Below are positions 53,002-64,000 of a DNA stretch of 64,000 nt, in pieces. The DNA is from Beroe forskalii (lineage: Eukaryota > Ctenophora > Nuda > Beroida > Beroidae). Position numbers and translations under genes: made by a program. Each line of letters starts with the position of its first letter. Within the stretch, counting starts at the first letter, position 1. Location: contig WFMF01000488.1 in NCBI GenBank assembly GCA_011033025.1, forward strand, positions 1-64,000, written 5' to 3'. The notes below the pieces were generated by a model, which had not been told where the DNA came from, searched no databases, and saw only the letters and a list, made by a program, of their open reading frames with translations.

Positions 53002-56000
53002 GTGTAGTGTTCCATGCCCGGTTTTTGCTCGGAATTCCGTGTGCGAAAAACCGAGAAAGCAAAATCCGGACGAAAATCCGCGGTTTTCCGGGTGAAAAAC
53101 CGAGTTGATTTTTCCTATTTCATGAAGTAGGAAAAAGCTCGGAAAACCGACTAAAATCGGAGATTGCAGGAAGTACTTTGGACTGAGCCTGGCTAGAGAT
53201 TCAATTAACGCAATCAACGTGTACAGAGTAGGTTATTATCATGTACATAGCAGATACACATATTACACAGCGCACATATCAACTCATCAACTTTCGAAGA
53301 ACAAATAACAAACATAGAATATAGTAGATTGGTCAATGTGAATTTTGGAAGCCTGAAACACTGATTTAAAGTTTTTCAACCTTAATTGATAGCCATACAC
53401 TTGTTATATTCATAACTAGACAACAGTTTCCTTTCGGCTTTCAAACAAATGGTGAGTTTGATGATATTTTGAGCTAGAAATATGTGGCTTGGATTATTGG
53501 AACTTTACTTCGATCTCTCAACTTCTATGAGTCTCAAATTCTAGATACTTTTTTATCTAGATAATTTTCCGACATAATTTTCAAATTCTATCGGCTAGTA
53601 CACATCACGTATACACCAGATAGTCGATGGTGATTGGTCATGGTGCCAGACTGGTGTCAGTGATACGTAACGTCAATATGCCAGACTGGTGTCAGTGATA
53701 CGTAACGCTATTGGGTTGCTGGGCTCGCATGGAGCTATTGGGTTGTTGGGCTCACAAGGAGCTATTGGGTTGTTGGGCTCATGGTATTAGTTGTTGGGCT
53801 CACCTGGAACTATTAGGTTGTTGGGCTCACCTGGAGCTATTGGGTTGTTGGGCTCGCATGGAGCTATTGGGTTGTTGGGCTCCTGGAGCTATTGGGTTGA
53901 GGCTCACAAGGAGCTATTGGGTTGTTGGGCTCACCTGGGCTATAGCACCAGGTGAGCCCAACCCAATAGCTCCTTGGGAGCCCAACAACCCTATATAGCT
54001 CCATGTGAGCCTAACAACCCAGTAATAGGCTCTTTGTGAGCCCACAACAACTAGGTGAGCCTAACAACCCAATAGCTCAGGTGAGCCCAACAAACCCAAT
54101 AGCTCCTTGTATCCAACAACCCAATAGCTCCATGCGAGCCCAACAACCCAATAGCTCCAGGTGAGCCCAACAACCCAATAGCTCCATGTGAGCCCAACAA
54201 CCCAATAGCTCCATGCGAGCCCAACAACCCAATAGCTCCATGTGAGCCCAAAAACTCAATAGCTCCTTGTGTGCCCTATAACCCAATAGCTCCAGGTAAG
54301 CTCAACAACCAATTAGCTCCAAGTGAGCCCAACAACACAAAAGCTCTATGTTAGCTAAACAACTCAACTGCTCGATCTAACCCCAGCCAACTATTTTGAG
54401 CAAAATTACCAAAAGAGCCCCCATCTGAGCTCAACTACCCAAGAGCTTGTGTGATTTACAACTACCCTACACCCTCAAACTCATCCATTCCTGAAACTGC
54501 TTCCAGTGTTGTCGATGCAGATCACCATGGTCATTGGCTATTGGCAACACCCCACTCTCTTTTGGTGTGGTGGGTGGAGAATAACGGTGTTATCCTCCTC
54601 CCCAAAAAGCAATGACTTGGGAGCCCAACAACCCAATAGCTCCATGTAGGCCCAACCCCTAATAGCTCCATCAAACCAAACAGCTTCATATCTGCATTTA
54701 GCCCAACAACCCAACAGCTCCATGTGAGCCAAATAGTTCCATGTGAGCCCAACAACCAAATAGCTCCATGCATCTCCCCAACAAACCAATAACTCCTCAC
54801 TATAAAAAATAGTACAAAACTGCTGCCAGTTATAATCTACCTATTTTAGGTCAAAGTTTTTGGCAACACTCTTCTTTCTTTTCGAAGTGGGGTGGGTGGA
54901 GAATAACAGAGTTGTTCTCTGCCCCAAGAACCAAGACCTGGAAGCCTTTGCTCCAAAAACCAGCTGTTTCCAGTGAACACATGAACAATTTGTACTGAAA
55001 AACGCAGCATTGTTACACCATATGACATTACATGATAATGACGCACATTAAACAAAAAAAAACAGAAAAAATGCATGCACCAAAGTTTGCTTCCAACCTA
55101 GTACAAATTTTGAAAAAAATGGCATACAAATTTACCAAATTTAACAATTTACCAAATCAACATTAATACTATAACCACTTTGTCAATGAAAAATGACGAC
55201 AAACTTTATTGATATAACAAAAAATCATTGCACACCAACTTCTTTACACTGGAACGTTTTAAACTAATCATTCCCCTGAAACCAGTGGATAATAAGAATT
55301 CAGTTATTAGAAACGTATAACACACCATCACTCATAGATGAAACACAAAATATTAAGCTGTCCCAGCATTTAAGTCAATCAAAAAACCATTCTTATAGAT
55401 ACATAAGAATAGTATGTAGTAGACATAAATATTGCGATGAAACCTACTTGAGAGTTCATCAATAAAACACAAAAAAGCTTGCCATACACACCAAAAAAGA
55501 TATGAAAAAGGACTTTGATAGTGGATACCTCATCACATGCAGAAATAACAACATGGATAACTATCACTTGAAGATTTCATAAGCTAAACATCAAATGCAA
55601 TTATAAAAAAGCACACCCTACCGTCAATGTAATCGGCAAACTGCACAAATCATAAATTAACTGAGAAAAAAAAAGCAAGGTTACTCATAATTATGAGTTA
55701 CAGTATACATCAGCTTAAAAACATCAGCTTAAAAATATGGGAGTACTTATCATAGAAAATCCCTCCTTCATTAGGTAAACAATGGATCATCGAAAATGAA
55801 ACAAGAAAGAACTAAATTATATAACCATCAAAATTATGTGGAAAGTAAGCAAAAAATCCAAGTATGTTGATGCCAATGATAGTCGACCAGAGAACACTGC
55901 TCAGAGACGCTTTAGTAATAACATAGTAAACTGCCTCATTCTTGAGCCTGAACAAAACACACTTTTTTTATTTCAAAAAGAGCCTCAAGGACAGGAGCTT

Positions 56001-57055
56001 CACTTGCAGGAATACACAAAAACAACAAACCAAGAAATATAAGCAAACCAAAAAAGGGGGATTCAGTCTGTTTGCCCAATAATGAGAAACATCACTGACA
56101 TCAGTCTTTCCCATTACTTGTCCAAGAAATAAAGAAGAATGGGAGGAGAAGATTTGGTTGCTTCATCGCCTCAAAAAGAAGCAAACCGTATGTTTTCGGC
56201 TCAAGTTGAACAGACAGATAACTGCTTGAGTTGGGGCCATTGGGGTCTATTACCCAATTGGAGAATATAGTTAAGCGAACAATTTTCTGTATAGATATCT
56301 GTCCTCTACTATATAGACTATTAGTTATGCCAACATATCAGCCAAACCGCGACCGTTGCCTCTCAGACTATGAGGGGCCATGTCGTATGGCACAGCGCCT
56401 CCGCGGAAGCGCATTTTACCTACCTACCTACCTGATACGTTACGCTTACGTCAATGTGCCAGACTGGTGTCAATGATACTCATCGGCCAGACTGGTGTCA
56501 GTGATACGTAACGTCAGTGTGCCAGACTGGTGTCAGTGATGCGTAACGTCAGTGTGCCCGACTGGTGTCAGTGATGCGTAAAGTCAATGTGCCAGACTTG
56601 TGTCAGTGATACGCAACGGCCAGACTGGTGTCTGTGATTCTAATACACTTAATACTTTAATAAAACATCGAAATGTGGCCAGAGCTGCGTTGGAATGGTT
56701 TAAGTCATCAGTGAAGCGTCAGAATGGTTTCAGAGAGTCAGAGAGTTAGAGATATGCTATAATTGATTGTGTGAACTCTGGCTTCCTGACAGTCTTTTCA
56801 TGTCCCAAGAAGTGAGTCTGTAAATAGGTTGCTCTGACTTGCAGTGTCCTGCACCCAGGCTCACCTACACATTACACACACTACACAGATATTAATTGTT
56901 ACACACACTTACACTCTTGCATTACAATAATTAAATTTCAAATTGGCTGATTCGGATTTTCGTTGCATGGAACAACCCGAGCTTTTTCCGGGTTTTCAAA
57001 AGGCGGAATTCCGCGCGGATTTTCGAGTCGGTTTTCCGGGCGTGGAACACTACAC
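53002..57055. mobile_element. Large TIR DNA element (4054 bp), TTA target duplication
   Basis: Termini GTGTAGTGTTCCATGCCCGG and its complement (one mismatch) are flanked by TTA at 52999-53001 and 57056-57058. Subterminal CGGAATTCCG and CCGAGAAA/TTTTCCGG motifs recur at both ends. Contents: a GCCAGACTGGTGTCAGTGAT minisatellite (53644-53707 and 56445-56640) into which the composite retroelement has inserted. No transposase frame seen. PIF/Harbinger-like by duplication size (inference). Confidence 0.8.
53708..56432 (+). mobile_element. Composite retroelement, copy 2, with 5' inversion (2725 bp)
   Basis: 3' end identical in plan to copy 1, ending in (TACC)n at 56432. It is flanked by TGATACGTAACG (53696-53707) and TGATACGTTACG (56433-56444), a 12-bp duplication with one mismatch. 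Bases 53708 to about 53942 are VNTR units in reverse orientation; the rest is forward. The copy lacks the hairpin-bearing 5' region of copy 1. Internal sequence is about 95% similar to copy 1 by eye. Confidence 0.85.
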
Positions 57056-57057
57056 TT

Positions 57058-57636
57058 ATGCACGTAATTTTAATGAGAAGTGCATTTGATATTTTTTCCC
57101 TCTCCAATTGCGTTTTTGTGAGTACAAAAAGGCAAATGAGAGGGTTAGCAGAGATCGTGTATTTTGAGAGGATCGGGTCGACAAAAATTAGTGTGAAGTG
57201 TATACTACCTTTATCCGTACTGTTAATTCTGAAAAGGGTGCGCAAACTTGAGGGAGATATGTCCACAAAATTTGAGGGAGATGTCCACAAATTTGAGGGA
57301 GATGTCCACATATTTGAGGGAGATTTTGTCAACATTGGTACCATTACAGGCAAAAGGCGCATCTACCAACTGCTCCTTTATAATATCACTCGCGCTGGTG
57401 TATTCTCTCAGTTTGGTGTAGTGGCATCTTGTGCAGTTCTCACAGCTGCTAGCTTGCAGCTATTCGGGTTCAATGCTCCGCTGATCCTAACCTTGAAAAT
57501 TTTGATTCCTTTTTTAAGCTTGATTTATATCAATGATAAGACGTGGTCCAGGCCCTTGAATAAGATAGGAATAAATATATCTATTAACGCTGTTAATAAG
57601 GAATTCTTCATCAATATCTTTATGGATTTCAAGTGA
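57058..57636 (+). CDS. Open frame with FEGDVHK repeats, function unknown
   Basis: A 192-codon frame whose ATG overlaps the right TTA duplication of the preceding element. It contains three FEGDVHK-type repeats (57240-57320) after a gtccacaaatttgagggagat tandem repeat, then a hydrophobic part (GVVASCAVLTAASLQLFGF). An acceptor-like cattacag lies at 57343-57350, so only the part after it might be an exon. Nothing recognised; may be chance. Confidence 0.2.
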   Translation: MHVILMRSAFDIFSLSNCVFVSTKRQMRGLAEIVYFERIGSTKISVKCILPLSVLLILKRVRKLEGDMSTKFEGDVHKFEGDVHIFEGDFVNIGTITGKRRIYQLLLYNITRAGVFSQFGVVASCAVLTAASLQLFGFNAPLILTLKILIPFLSLIYINDKTWSRPLNKIGINISINAVNKEFFINIFMDFK

Positions 57637-57956
57637 TCTTGACAATGAGGACAGAGCAATTTGAGTGCTATCAATGATGGGCATGTCTTTCGATGAAAAA
57701 TTTGTCTCGGTAATCTTAGCTTATCAGACTCGTCAATCTTTTACAGTTTCAAGATTTCAATAACATAATAATTCAACAATCTTTTCCATGACGTAATGAA
57801 ATTCTGTAAAGAGACGGTGCATGAACATGAACCAGAAAGTGCAACAATTGTACTAAACAATTGTACAATTGTACAATTCGACATCAACAGCAAAGAAAAT
57901 GTGACGCGTAACAAAGATGGGTAATTGGTGATGAAATTAAATGGCGCGCAAACAAA

Positions 57957-58172
57957 ATGACCAAATCTACAAAGAGTTCTGCAGGTGGCGGGAGCGCGCG
58001 CAACCATTTTGCACGTGTATCGGACCGCGTGCCCGTGCCATTAGATGTGCGGCACGCGTTAATTCATTTAATCACGTACGTTGGAGAGGATAAAGCGCCT
58101 GCAAAACGATGCAAAATGATTAAGCCTGCGGCGCAATTCTGTTTCCTGTTCCCAATCGCGTTTTGTTTTAAA
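57957..58172 (+). CDS. Candidate first exon, cut by gap 2
   Basis: ATG followed by MTKSTKSSAGGGSARNHFA, RVSDRVPVPLDVRHALIHL and ITYVGEDKAPAKRCK. Composition is much more GC-rich than its surroundings and codon-like, and the frame stays open into the N gap. No domain recognised; could be the start of the gene at 61543 or of another gene. Confidence 0.3.
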
Positions 58173-58272
58173 NNNNNNNNNNNNNNNNNNNNNNNNNNNN
58201 NNNNNNNNNNNNNNNNNNNNNNNNNNNNNNNNNNNNNNNNNNNNNNNNNNNNNNNNNNNNNNNNNNNNNNNN
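58173..58272. other. Assembly gap (100 N)
   Basis: Exactly 100 N at the edge of a satellite array. Confidence 1.
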
Positions 58273-61200
58273 TGACATTGGTATTGTACTGTATGTGTAT
58301 TGTTATGTGCGTAAGGTATGTACAATATGTACATTGTGTAAGTATGTACTGTTTATGTGCGTGTAAGTGTATATGTACATTGTGTACACTGTATAAGGAC
58401 GTGTAAGTGTATGTACGTGTGTAAGTATGTACTGTATATGGACGTGTAAGTGTATGTACATTGTGTAAGTATGTACTGTTTATGTGCGTAAGTGTATATG
58501 TACATTGTAAGTATGTACTGTATAAGGACGTGTAAGTGTATTGGTACATTATTGTAAGTATGTACTGTTTATGTAAGTGTATCGGTACATTGTGTAAGTG
58601 TACATGTAGTGTACATTGTGTAAGTATGTACCGTATAAAGTGTATATGTACATTGTGTAAGTATGTACTGTTTATGACGTGTAAGTGTATATGGTACATT
58701 GTGTAAGTATGTACTGTTTATGTACGTGTAAGTGTATATGTACATTGTGTACATTTTGTTTATGTGCGTGTAAGTGTATATGTACATTGTTTAAGTATGT
58801 ACTGTTTATGTGCGTATATGTACATTGTGTAAGTATGTACATTGTGTAAGTATGTACATTATTAGTTGTGTAAGCATGTACTGTTTATGTGCATGTAAGT
58901 GTATATGGTACATTGTGTAAGTATGTACTGTATATGTGCGTGTAAGTGTATCGGTACTGTTTATTGTAAGTGTATATGTACCTGTGTACTGTATATGGAC
59001 GTAAAGTGTATTGGTACATTGTGTAAGTATGTACTGTATATGGACGTATGTATGTACATTGTGTAAGTATGTACTGTTTATGTGCGTGTAAGTGTATCGG
59101 TACATTGTGTAAGTATGTACTGTTTATGTGCATGTAAGTGTATATGTACATTGTGTAAGTATGTACTGTATAAGGACGTGTAAGTGTATATGTACATTGT
59201 ATAAGTATGTACTGTTTATGTACGTGTAAGTGTATCGGTACATTGTGTAAGTATGTACTGTTTATGTGCGTGTAAGTGTATATGTACATTGTGTAAGTAT
59301 GTACTGTTTATGTGCGTGTAAGTGTATATGTACATTGTGTAAGTATGTACTGTATAAGGACGTGTAAGTGTATCGGTACATTGTGTAAGTATGTACTGTT
59401 TATGTACATGTAAGTGTATCGGTACATTGTGTAAGTATGTACTGTTATGTAAGTATGTACTGTATAAGACGTGTAAGTGTATTGGTACATTGTGTAAGTA
59501 TGTACTGTTTATGTGCGTGTAAGTGTATATGTACATTGTGTAAGTATGTACTGTATAAGGACGTGTAAGTGTATATGTACATTGTGTAAGTATGTACTGT
59601 TTATGTGCGTGTAAGTTTATCGGTACATTGTGTAAGTATGTACTGTATAAGGACGTGTAAGTGTATATGTACATTGTGTAAGTATGTACTGTTTATGTAC
59701 ATGTAAGTGTATCGGTACATTGTGTAAGTATGTACTGTTTATGTACATGTAAGTGTATCGGTACATTGTGTAAGTATGTACTGTATAAGGACGTGTAAGT
59801 GTATTGGTACATTGTGTAAGTATGTACTGTTTATGTGCGTGTAAGTGTATATGTACATTGTGTAAGTATGTACTGTTTATGTACATGTAAGTGTATCGGT
59901 ACATTGTGTAAGTATGTACTGTTTATGTGCGTGTAAGTGTATATGTACATTGTATAAGTATGTACTGTATAAGGACGTGTAAGTGTATCGGTACATTGTG
60001 TAAGTATGTACTGTTTATGTACATGTAAGTGTATCGGTACATTGTGTAAGTATGTACTGTATAAGGACGTGTAAGTGTATTGGTACATTGTGTAAGTATG
60101 TACTGTTTATGTGCGTGTAAGTGTATATGTACATTGTGTAAGTATGTACTGTATAAGGACGTGTAAGTGTATATGTACATTGTGTAAGTATGTACTGTTT
60201 ATGTGCGTGTAAGTGTATATGTACATTGTGTAAGTATGTACTGTATAAGGACGTGTAAGTGTATATGTACATTGTGTAAGTATGTACTGTTTATGTGCGT
60301 GTAAGTGTATCGGTACATTGTGTAAGTATGTACTGTTTATGTACATGTAAGTGTATCGGTACATTGTGTAAGTATGTACTGTTTATGTGCGTGTAAGTGT
60401 ATATGTACATTGTGTAAGTATGTACTGTTTATGTACATGTAAGTGTATCGGTACATTGTGTAAGTATGTACTGTTTATGTGCGTGTAAGTGTATATGTAC
60501 ATTGTGTAAGTATGTACTGTATAAGGACGTGTAAGTGTATCGGTACATTGTGTAAGTATGTACTGTTTATGTACATGTAAGTGTATCGGTACATTGTGTA
60601 AGTATGTACTGTATAAGGACGTGTAAGTGTATTGGTACATTGTGTAAGTATGTACTGTTTATGTGCGTGTAAGTGTATCGGTACATTGTGTAAGTATGTA
60701 CTGTATAAGGACATGTAAGTGTATATGTACATTGTGTAAGTATGTACTGTTTATGTGCGTGTAAGTGTATATGTACATTGTGTAAGTATGTACTGTATAA
60801 GGACGTGTAAGTGTATATGTACATTGTGTAAGTATGTACTGTTTATGTGCGTGTAAGTGTATCGGTACATTGTGTAAGTATGTACTGTTTATGTACATGT
60901 AAGTGTATCGGTACATTGTGTAAGTATGTACTGTTTATGTGCGTGTAAGTGTATATGTACATTGTATAAGTATGTACTGTTTATGGACGTGTAAGTATAT
61001 TGGAACATTGTGTAAGTATGTACTGTATATGGACGTGTAAGTGTATCGGTACATTGTATAAGTATGTACTGTATATGTACGTGTAAGTGTATCGGTACAT
61101 TGTGTAAGTATGTACTGTATATGGACGTGTAAGAGTATATGTACATTGTGTAAGTATGTACTGTATATGTACGTGTAAGTGTATCGGTACATTGTGTAAG

Positions 61201-61375
61201 TATGTACTGTATATGGACGTGTAAGTGTATCGGTACATTGTGTAAGTATGTACTGTTTATGTGCGTGTAAGTGTATATGTACATTGTGTAAGTATGTACT
61301 GTATATGTATGTGTAAGTGTGTAGGTACATTGTAAAAGTATGTTCTGTATATGTATAAGGGTAAGTGTATATAAA
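58273..61375. repeat. 46-bp satellite TGTAAGTATGTACTGTTTAT...
   Basis: About 67 units. Variants differ at two positions: TTTATGTGCG, TATAAGGACG or TTTATGTACA in the first half and TATATG, TATCGG or TATTGG in the second. Many minus-strand open frames (YTYTHINSTYLHNV) result from the period and are not genes. It ends at 61375, 170 bases before the next exon. Confidence 0.95.
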
Positions 61376-61542
61376 TGACGTCATGGTGAAAGTGTGTTTG
61401 TGAACTAGGAAAGTTCAATGTAGGTGTAATAAATATGACAGTCTGCTGATTTTCAATTGCTTCTTATAGAGTCTACTCAGGACAAAAAATAGACTAGCAA
61501 TTCAAAGACTACTCGAATTAATTTCAACTATTAATATTACAG

Positions 61543-63641
61543 GAGTATTGTGACGTTGACTGATGCAGTGAAACGTGCGGAAAAGTGGAGGGATGTCGGA
61601 AAACGAGCTATTTTCGAGGTGCAACTGCGGCATGGGTTCATGACGGAACACTTTAACTTCGATACCGTGTTAGTTTTATTTATGATCAGCTGATCTTTTT
61701 AATGCCTACCTCCGTGCCTCTCACATCACATTAACATCACCTACTCAATCAAATTCAACATGAACTTTCACAGTTTGGCCCCCTCTTTTGTAGCAGATAA
61801 TTTTTAAAGTGTCTCTAATGTGGAATAATATGCATTAGAAACATTTTCGATTTCGGGAATTGCAATGATCAACCTAATCTTTTCAGCCGTGAGGCCAAGG
61901 CAACAGAACAACTTCCTGACGTTTTCGGCTTTTCTCGCGATGATGAGGTAATCACTTATCATAACATTATAAGATTACTATCATGTCCATCAATGAGCAA
62001 CCTAATCTTTTCAGGCACGTTCATGTATTATTGAAGTATTGACACAGATCGACACACCAGAGGTGTTTATTACTATTATTATCGCAGGATGATCCAGATT
62101 ACTGTCCTGAGGAGGATCCTGAACATAGCGACGAGATGGAGTCAGCACCTATCTACAATGTTTCTCCTCTTACCCGCTCGGTTGAAATGGCAGCACGGTT
62201 GGGGATAGGGAACGAAGCAGTCGCAAAGCTGTTAACTTCTTACAACCAAGATCTGGGATGCGGTGAGGTGGTTACTGAGAAGAAGGTACGATCCCAGCGT
62301 CACCAAGTGTACAAGTCCGCAGTGGAGAAGAGGAAAGGGGCCGAAGCACATGGTATGTACTATTGTACTATATGCAGTCCATTATGTAACGATGACATAA
62401 TAAACGATGTTTATGACGATGTATATGATTAGCAGATTAGCAAAGTTTTGAATGCCTCAGATAACCAGCGATTCGAATATGATTTTAACATCTTGGATAG
62501 ACTTAGTCGTGCTTATTAGTTATCCCATCAGTATTAATAAAGGCATGTTACCATCGCAGGATTGTTTTTCGACGGTAAAAAGGACAAGCAGACGCTGACT
62601 AAAAGTGAAGCTGGAGGAAACACCAACACTGATGAGGAGCACTACACTGTTGTGCTACACTTCCCTGAGAGACGTGAGGAGGTTAAGCAGGAAGGCGTGT
62701 ACACTGGTTTCTATGTGCCCGAGAACGGAAAAGGTAAATTGCATTATATACTTAATCATAATTAAATTTGTTATTCAAAATTCAACTTGTTATTCAATAG
62801 GTAATGAGTCTGCCAAAACTGCTTGCTTTAGTACAATTACTAATTTATTTGTGTCGTCCAAAAGATCGCTGAATTATTGCCTTCCTCTTACAATTACATC
62901 ATACTTTTTTAAATAATATCAAGCAGCAAATTTTCGCCCATTCTTTACATCTTCGTGTAAAATGAGAAAATTTTAATTAATCTATAATAATCCCTCGCCG
63001 ATCAGCATTCAAAATATTTCTTACAACAAAATATTTCAGGTATAAGCATTGCTGTTGGCCTCATCGACTTCGTGGAGTACATGGAGCTGGAAACGTCTCA
63101 TCTTCGAGTGATTGGAGCAGATGGTACTGCTGTCAACACTGGCTGTGATGTGAGTTGCTATAATCTGTTTCGAGGAAATATCATAATACATGGGTCATGA
63201 CCATTACACGCTATTATTCAAACGCCATTATCTATTTAAAAAGTGTCATATATTTTCACATTTCATAGTTTTACTACGAGATGAGACGTTCCCAGCTCCA
63301 TGTGTTTAATGCCTAGTTTATTTCCTGTTTAATTCCTAGTGAAAATGTATCAAAAGCATGAGTAAGGCGGCTATTCTGCACATTGTGATCCAAATTATCA
63401 GCTGATTCGTTTTGTTTTAATGACCTTTTTTGATCATTCGTTTTGTTTTAATATGATTCGTTTTGTTTTAACTTTTTAATGATCATTTCACTCTATATCT
63501 ATAAACCATTTTTGCAGGACGGTGCAATCGTTCACCTTCAACGGATTTTCAAGCGACCTTTGTTCTGGGCTATATGCAGCATACATAGAGCAGAGCTCCC
63601 CCTCAGGCACTTGGTTGGAAAATTGGACGGAAATACAACAG
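61543..63641 (+). CDS. Transposon-related-looking protein, six exons, incomplete at 3' end
   Basis: Exons 61543-61668 (donor gttagt), 61887-61947, 62088-62352, 62560-62733, 63040-63149, 63518-63641, all in phase. Protein stretches: TDAVKRAEKWRDVGKRAIFE, REAKATEQLPDVFGFSRDDE, DDPDYCPEEDPEHSDEMES, SVEMAARLGIGNEAVAKLL, TSYNQDLGCGEVV, HYTVVLHFPERREEVKQEG, then VIGADGTAVNTGCDDG and RPLFWAICSIHRAELPLRHL and LDGNTTG. The last part resembles a widespread uncharacterised invertebrate family (DGT.VNTG, RPL.W..C..H..ELPLRHL, LDG.T.G) that I associate with transposon-rich genomes; membership is from memory and function is not known. The six clean exons suggest a maintained host-like gene rather than a simple transposon. 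Upstream exons are not identified; the next downstream exon should start in phase 1 beyond 63641. Confidence 0.6.
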
Positions 63642-63761
63642 GTAGGTACTTTCTGTTATCTCGATCAAGGAAGCTATATCCGCACGGTATTGTTCTCATA
63701 GTTTGATAGTTTGATGATGATTTCAAATTTTTGGGCCTTTTTTTAATAAAAGAGCACTAGT

Positions 63762-63826
63762 AGTGTAGTAACGAACATTCTTCAACTGTAACAATTAGAA
63801 TTGAAGAATGTTCGTAACTTCACTAC
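63762..63826. repeat. Hairpin in intron
   Basis: GTAGTAACGAACATTCTTCAA and its near-complement around a 15-base loop. The remaining sequence to 64000 shows no exon. Confidence 0.7.
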
Positions 63827-64000
63827 TTTCTAGAAATCCTTGCTATGTACCTAGACATCATTCTGTATATAATTGTGATGATTAACACCGGCAATATTTT
63901 GCTTTCAATTTTCATATCAATCGTTGCATTATATACAGGTAGGTAGGTATATGATTTTTAACCCCATTTAACACTTAACGCTTTAAAATGAGATCCAATA

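Noticed and set aside
58273..61375. CRISPR-like array
   Set aside because: Units are contiguous tandem repeats without unique spacers, in a eukaryotic genome.
58569..61384. Many YTYTHINSTYLHNV-type frames
   Set aside because: Translations of the 46-bp satellite.

Overview
This is a eukaryotic, almost certainly metazoan window: genes are split by GT-AG introns, proteins are recognisable animal orthologues (BTBD9, ALG12, a Notch ligand, a kringle protein), and the spaces between exons are AT-rich and crowded with transposons and minisatellites. Phylum cannot be fixed from the sequence; a marine invertebrate, possibly a cnidarian, is a guess. Two 100-base N gaps (46662-46761, 58173-58272), a 558-base A run followed by about 440 bases of pure homopolymer blocks, and single-base frameshifts in two otherwise intact genes suggest a noisy long-read assembly.

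Layout. 1-970: no gene seen. 1045-5911 (+): BTBD9, six exons. 6599-6751: a small MITE. 7316-34197 (+): ALG12, ten exons encoding 487 aa with no frameshift; intron 5 holds a 1 kb pyrimidine-rich minisatellite that runs into the 3' splice site, intron 6 holds an antisense Notch-ligand gene (11474-13019, -), and intron 8 is 17.6 kb of nested mobile DNA. 34300-37298: a 3 kb fold-back element. 37729-39121 (+): a small single-pass membrane protein gene, unrecognised. 42101-45043 (-): one intact kringle domain in two exons, with a decayed kringle exon copy below it. 45.2-48.7 kb: tandem satellites around a gap. 49932-50995 (-): two exons of an unrecognised membrane protein plus a decayed copy of one exon. 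51.9-57.06 kb: minisatellites, a palindrome cluster and a 4 kb TIR element. 58.27-61.37 kb: a 46-bp satellite. 61543-63641 (+): six exons of a transposon-related-looking gene that continues out of the window.

The most notable system is a non-coding composite retroelement resembling primate SVA in architecture: a 5' end with three hairpins, a 27-bp VNTR, a 2 kb non-coding body and a (TACC)n tail. Three copies are in the window: a 3.3 kb copy with a 15-bp target-site duplication (23452-26790), a 2.7 kb copy whose 5' part is inverted (53708-56432), and a 322-bp 5'-truncated copy with a perfect 13-bp target-site duplication (49206-49527). These are signatures of target-primed reverse transcription. 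A second repeat family occurs twice (17473-20003 and 23367-30724): one copy carries a TTA-flanked DNA element and lacks the retroelement, the other is the reverse, so each copy is the empty site for the insertion in the other.

BTBD9 (Cul3 adaptor) and ALG12 (ER N-glycan assembly) have no evident functional link to each other or to the other genes; the window is an ordinary gene neighbourhood heavily reshaped by mobile DNA. Gene structures were built by reading splice sites and codon phase by eye.
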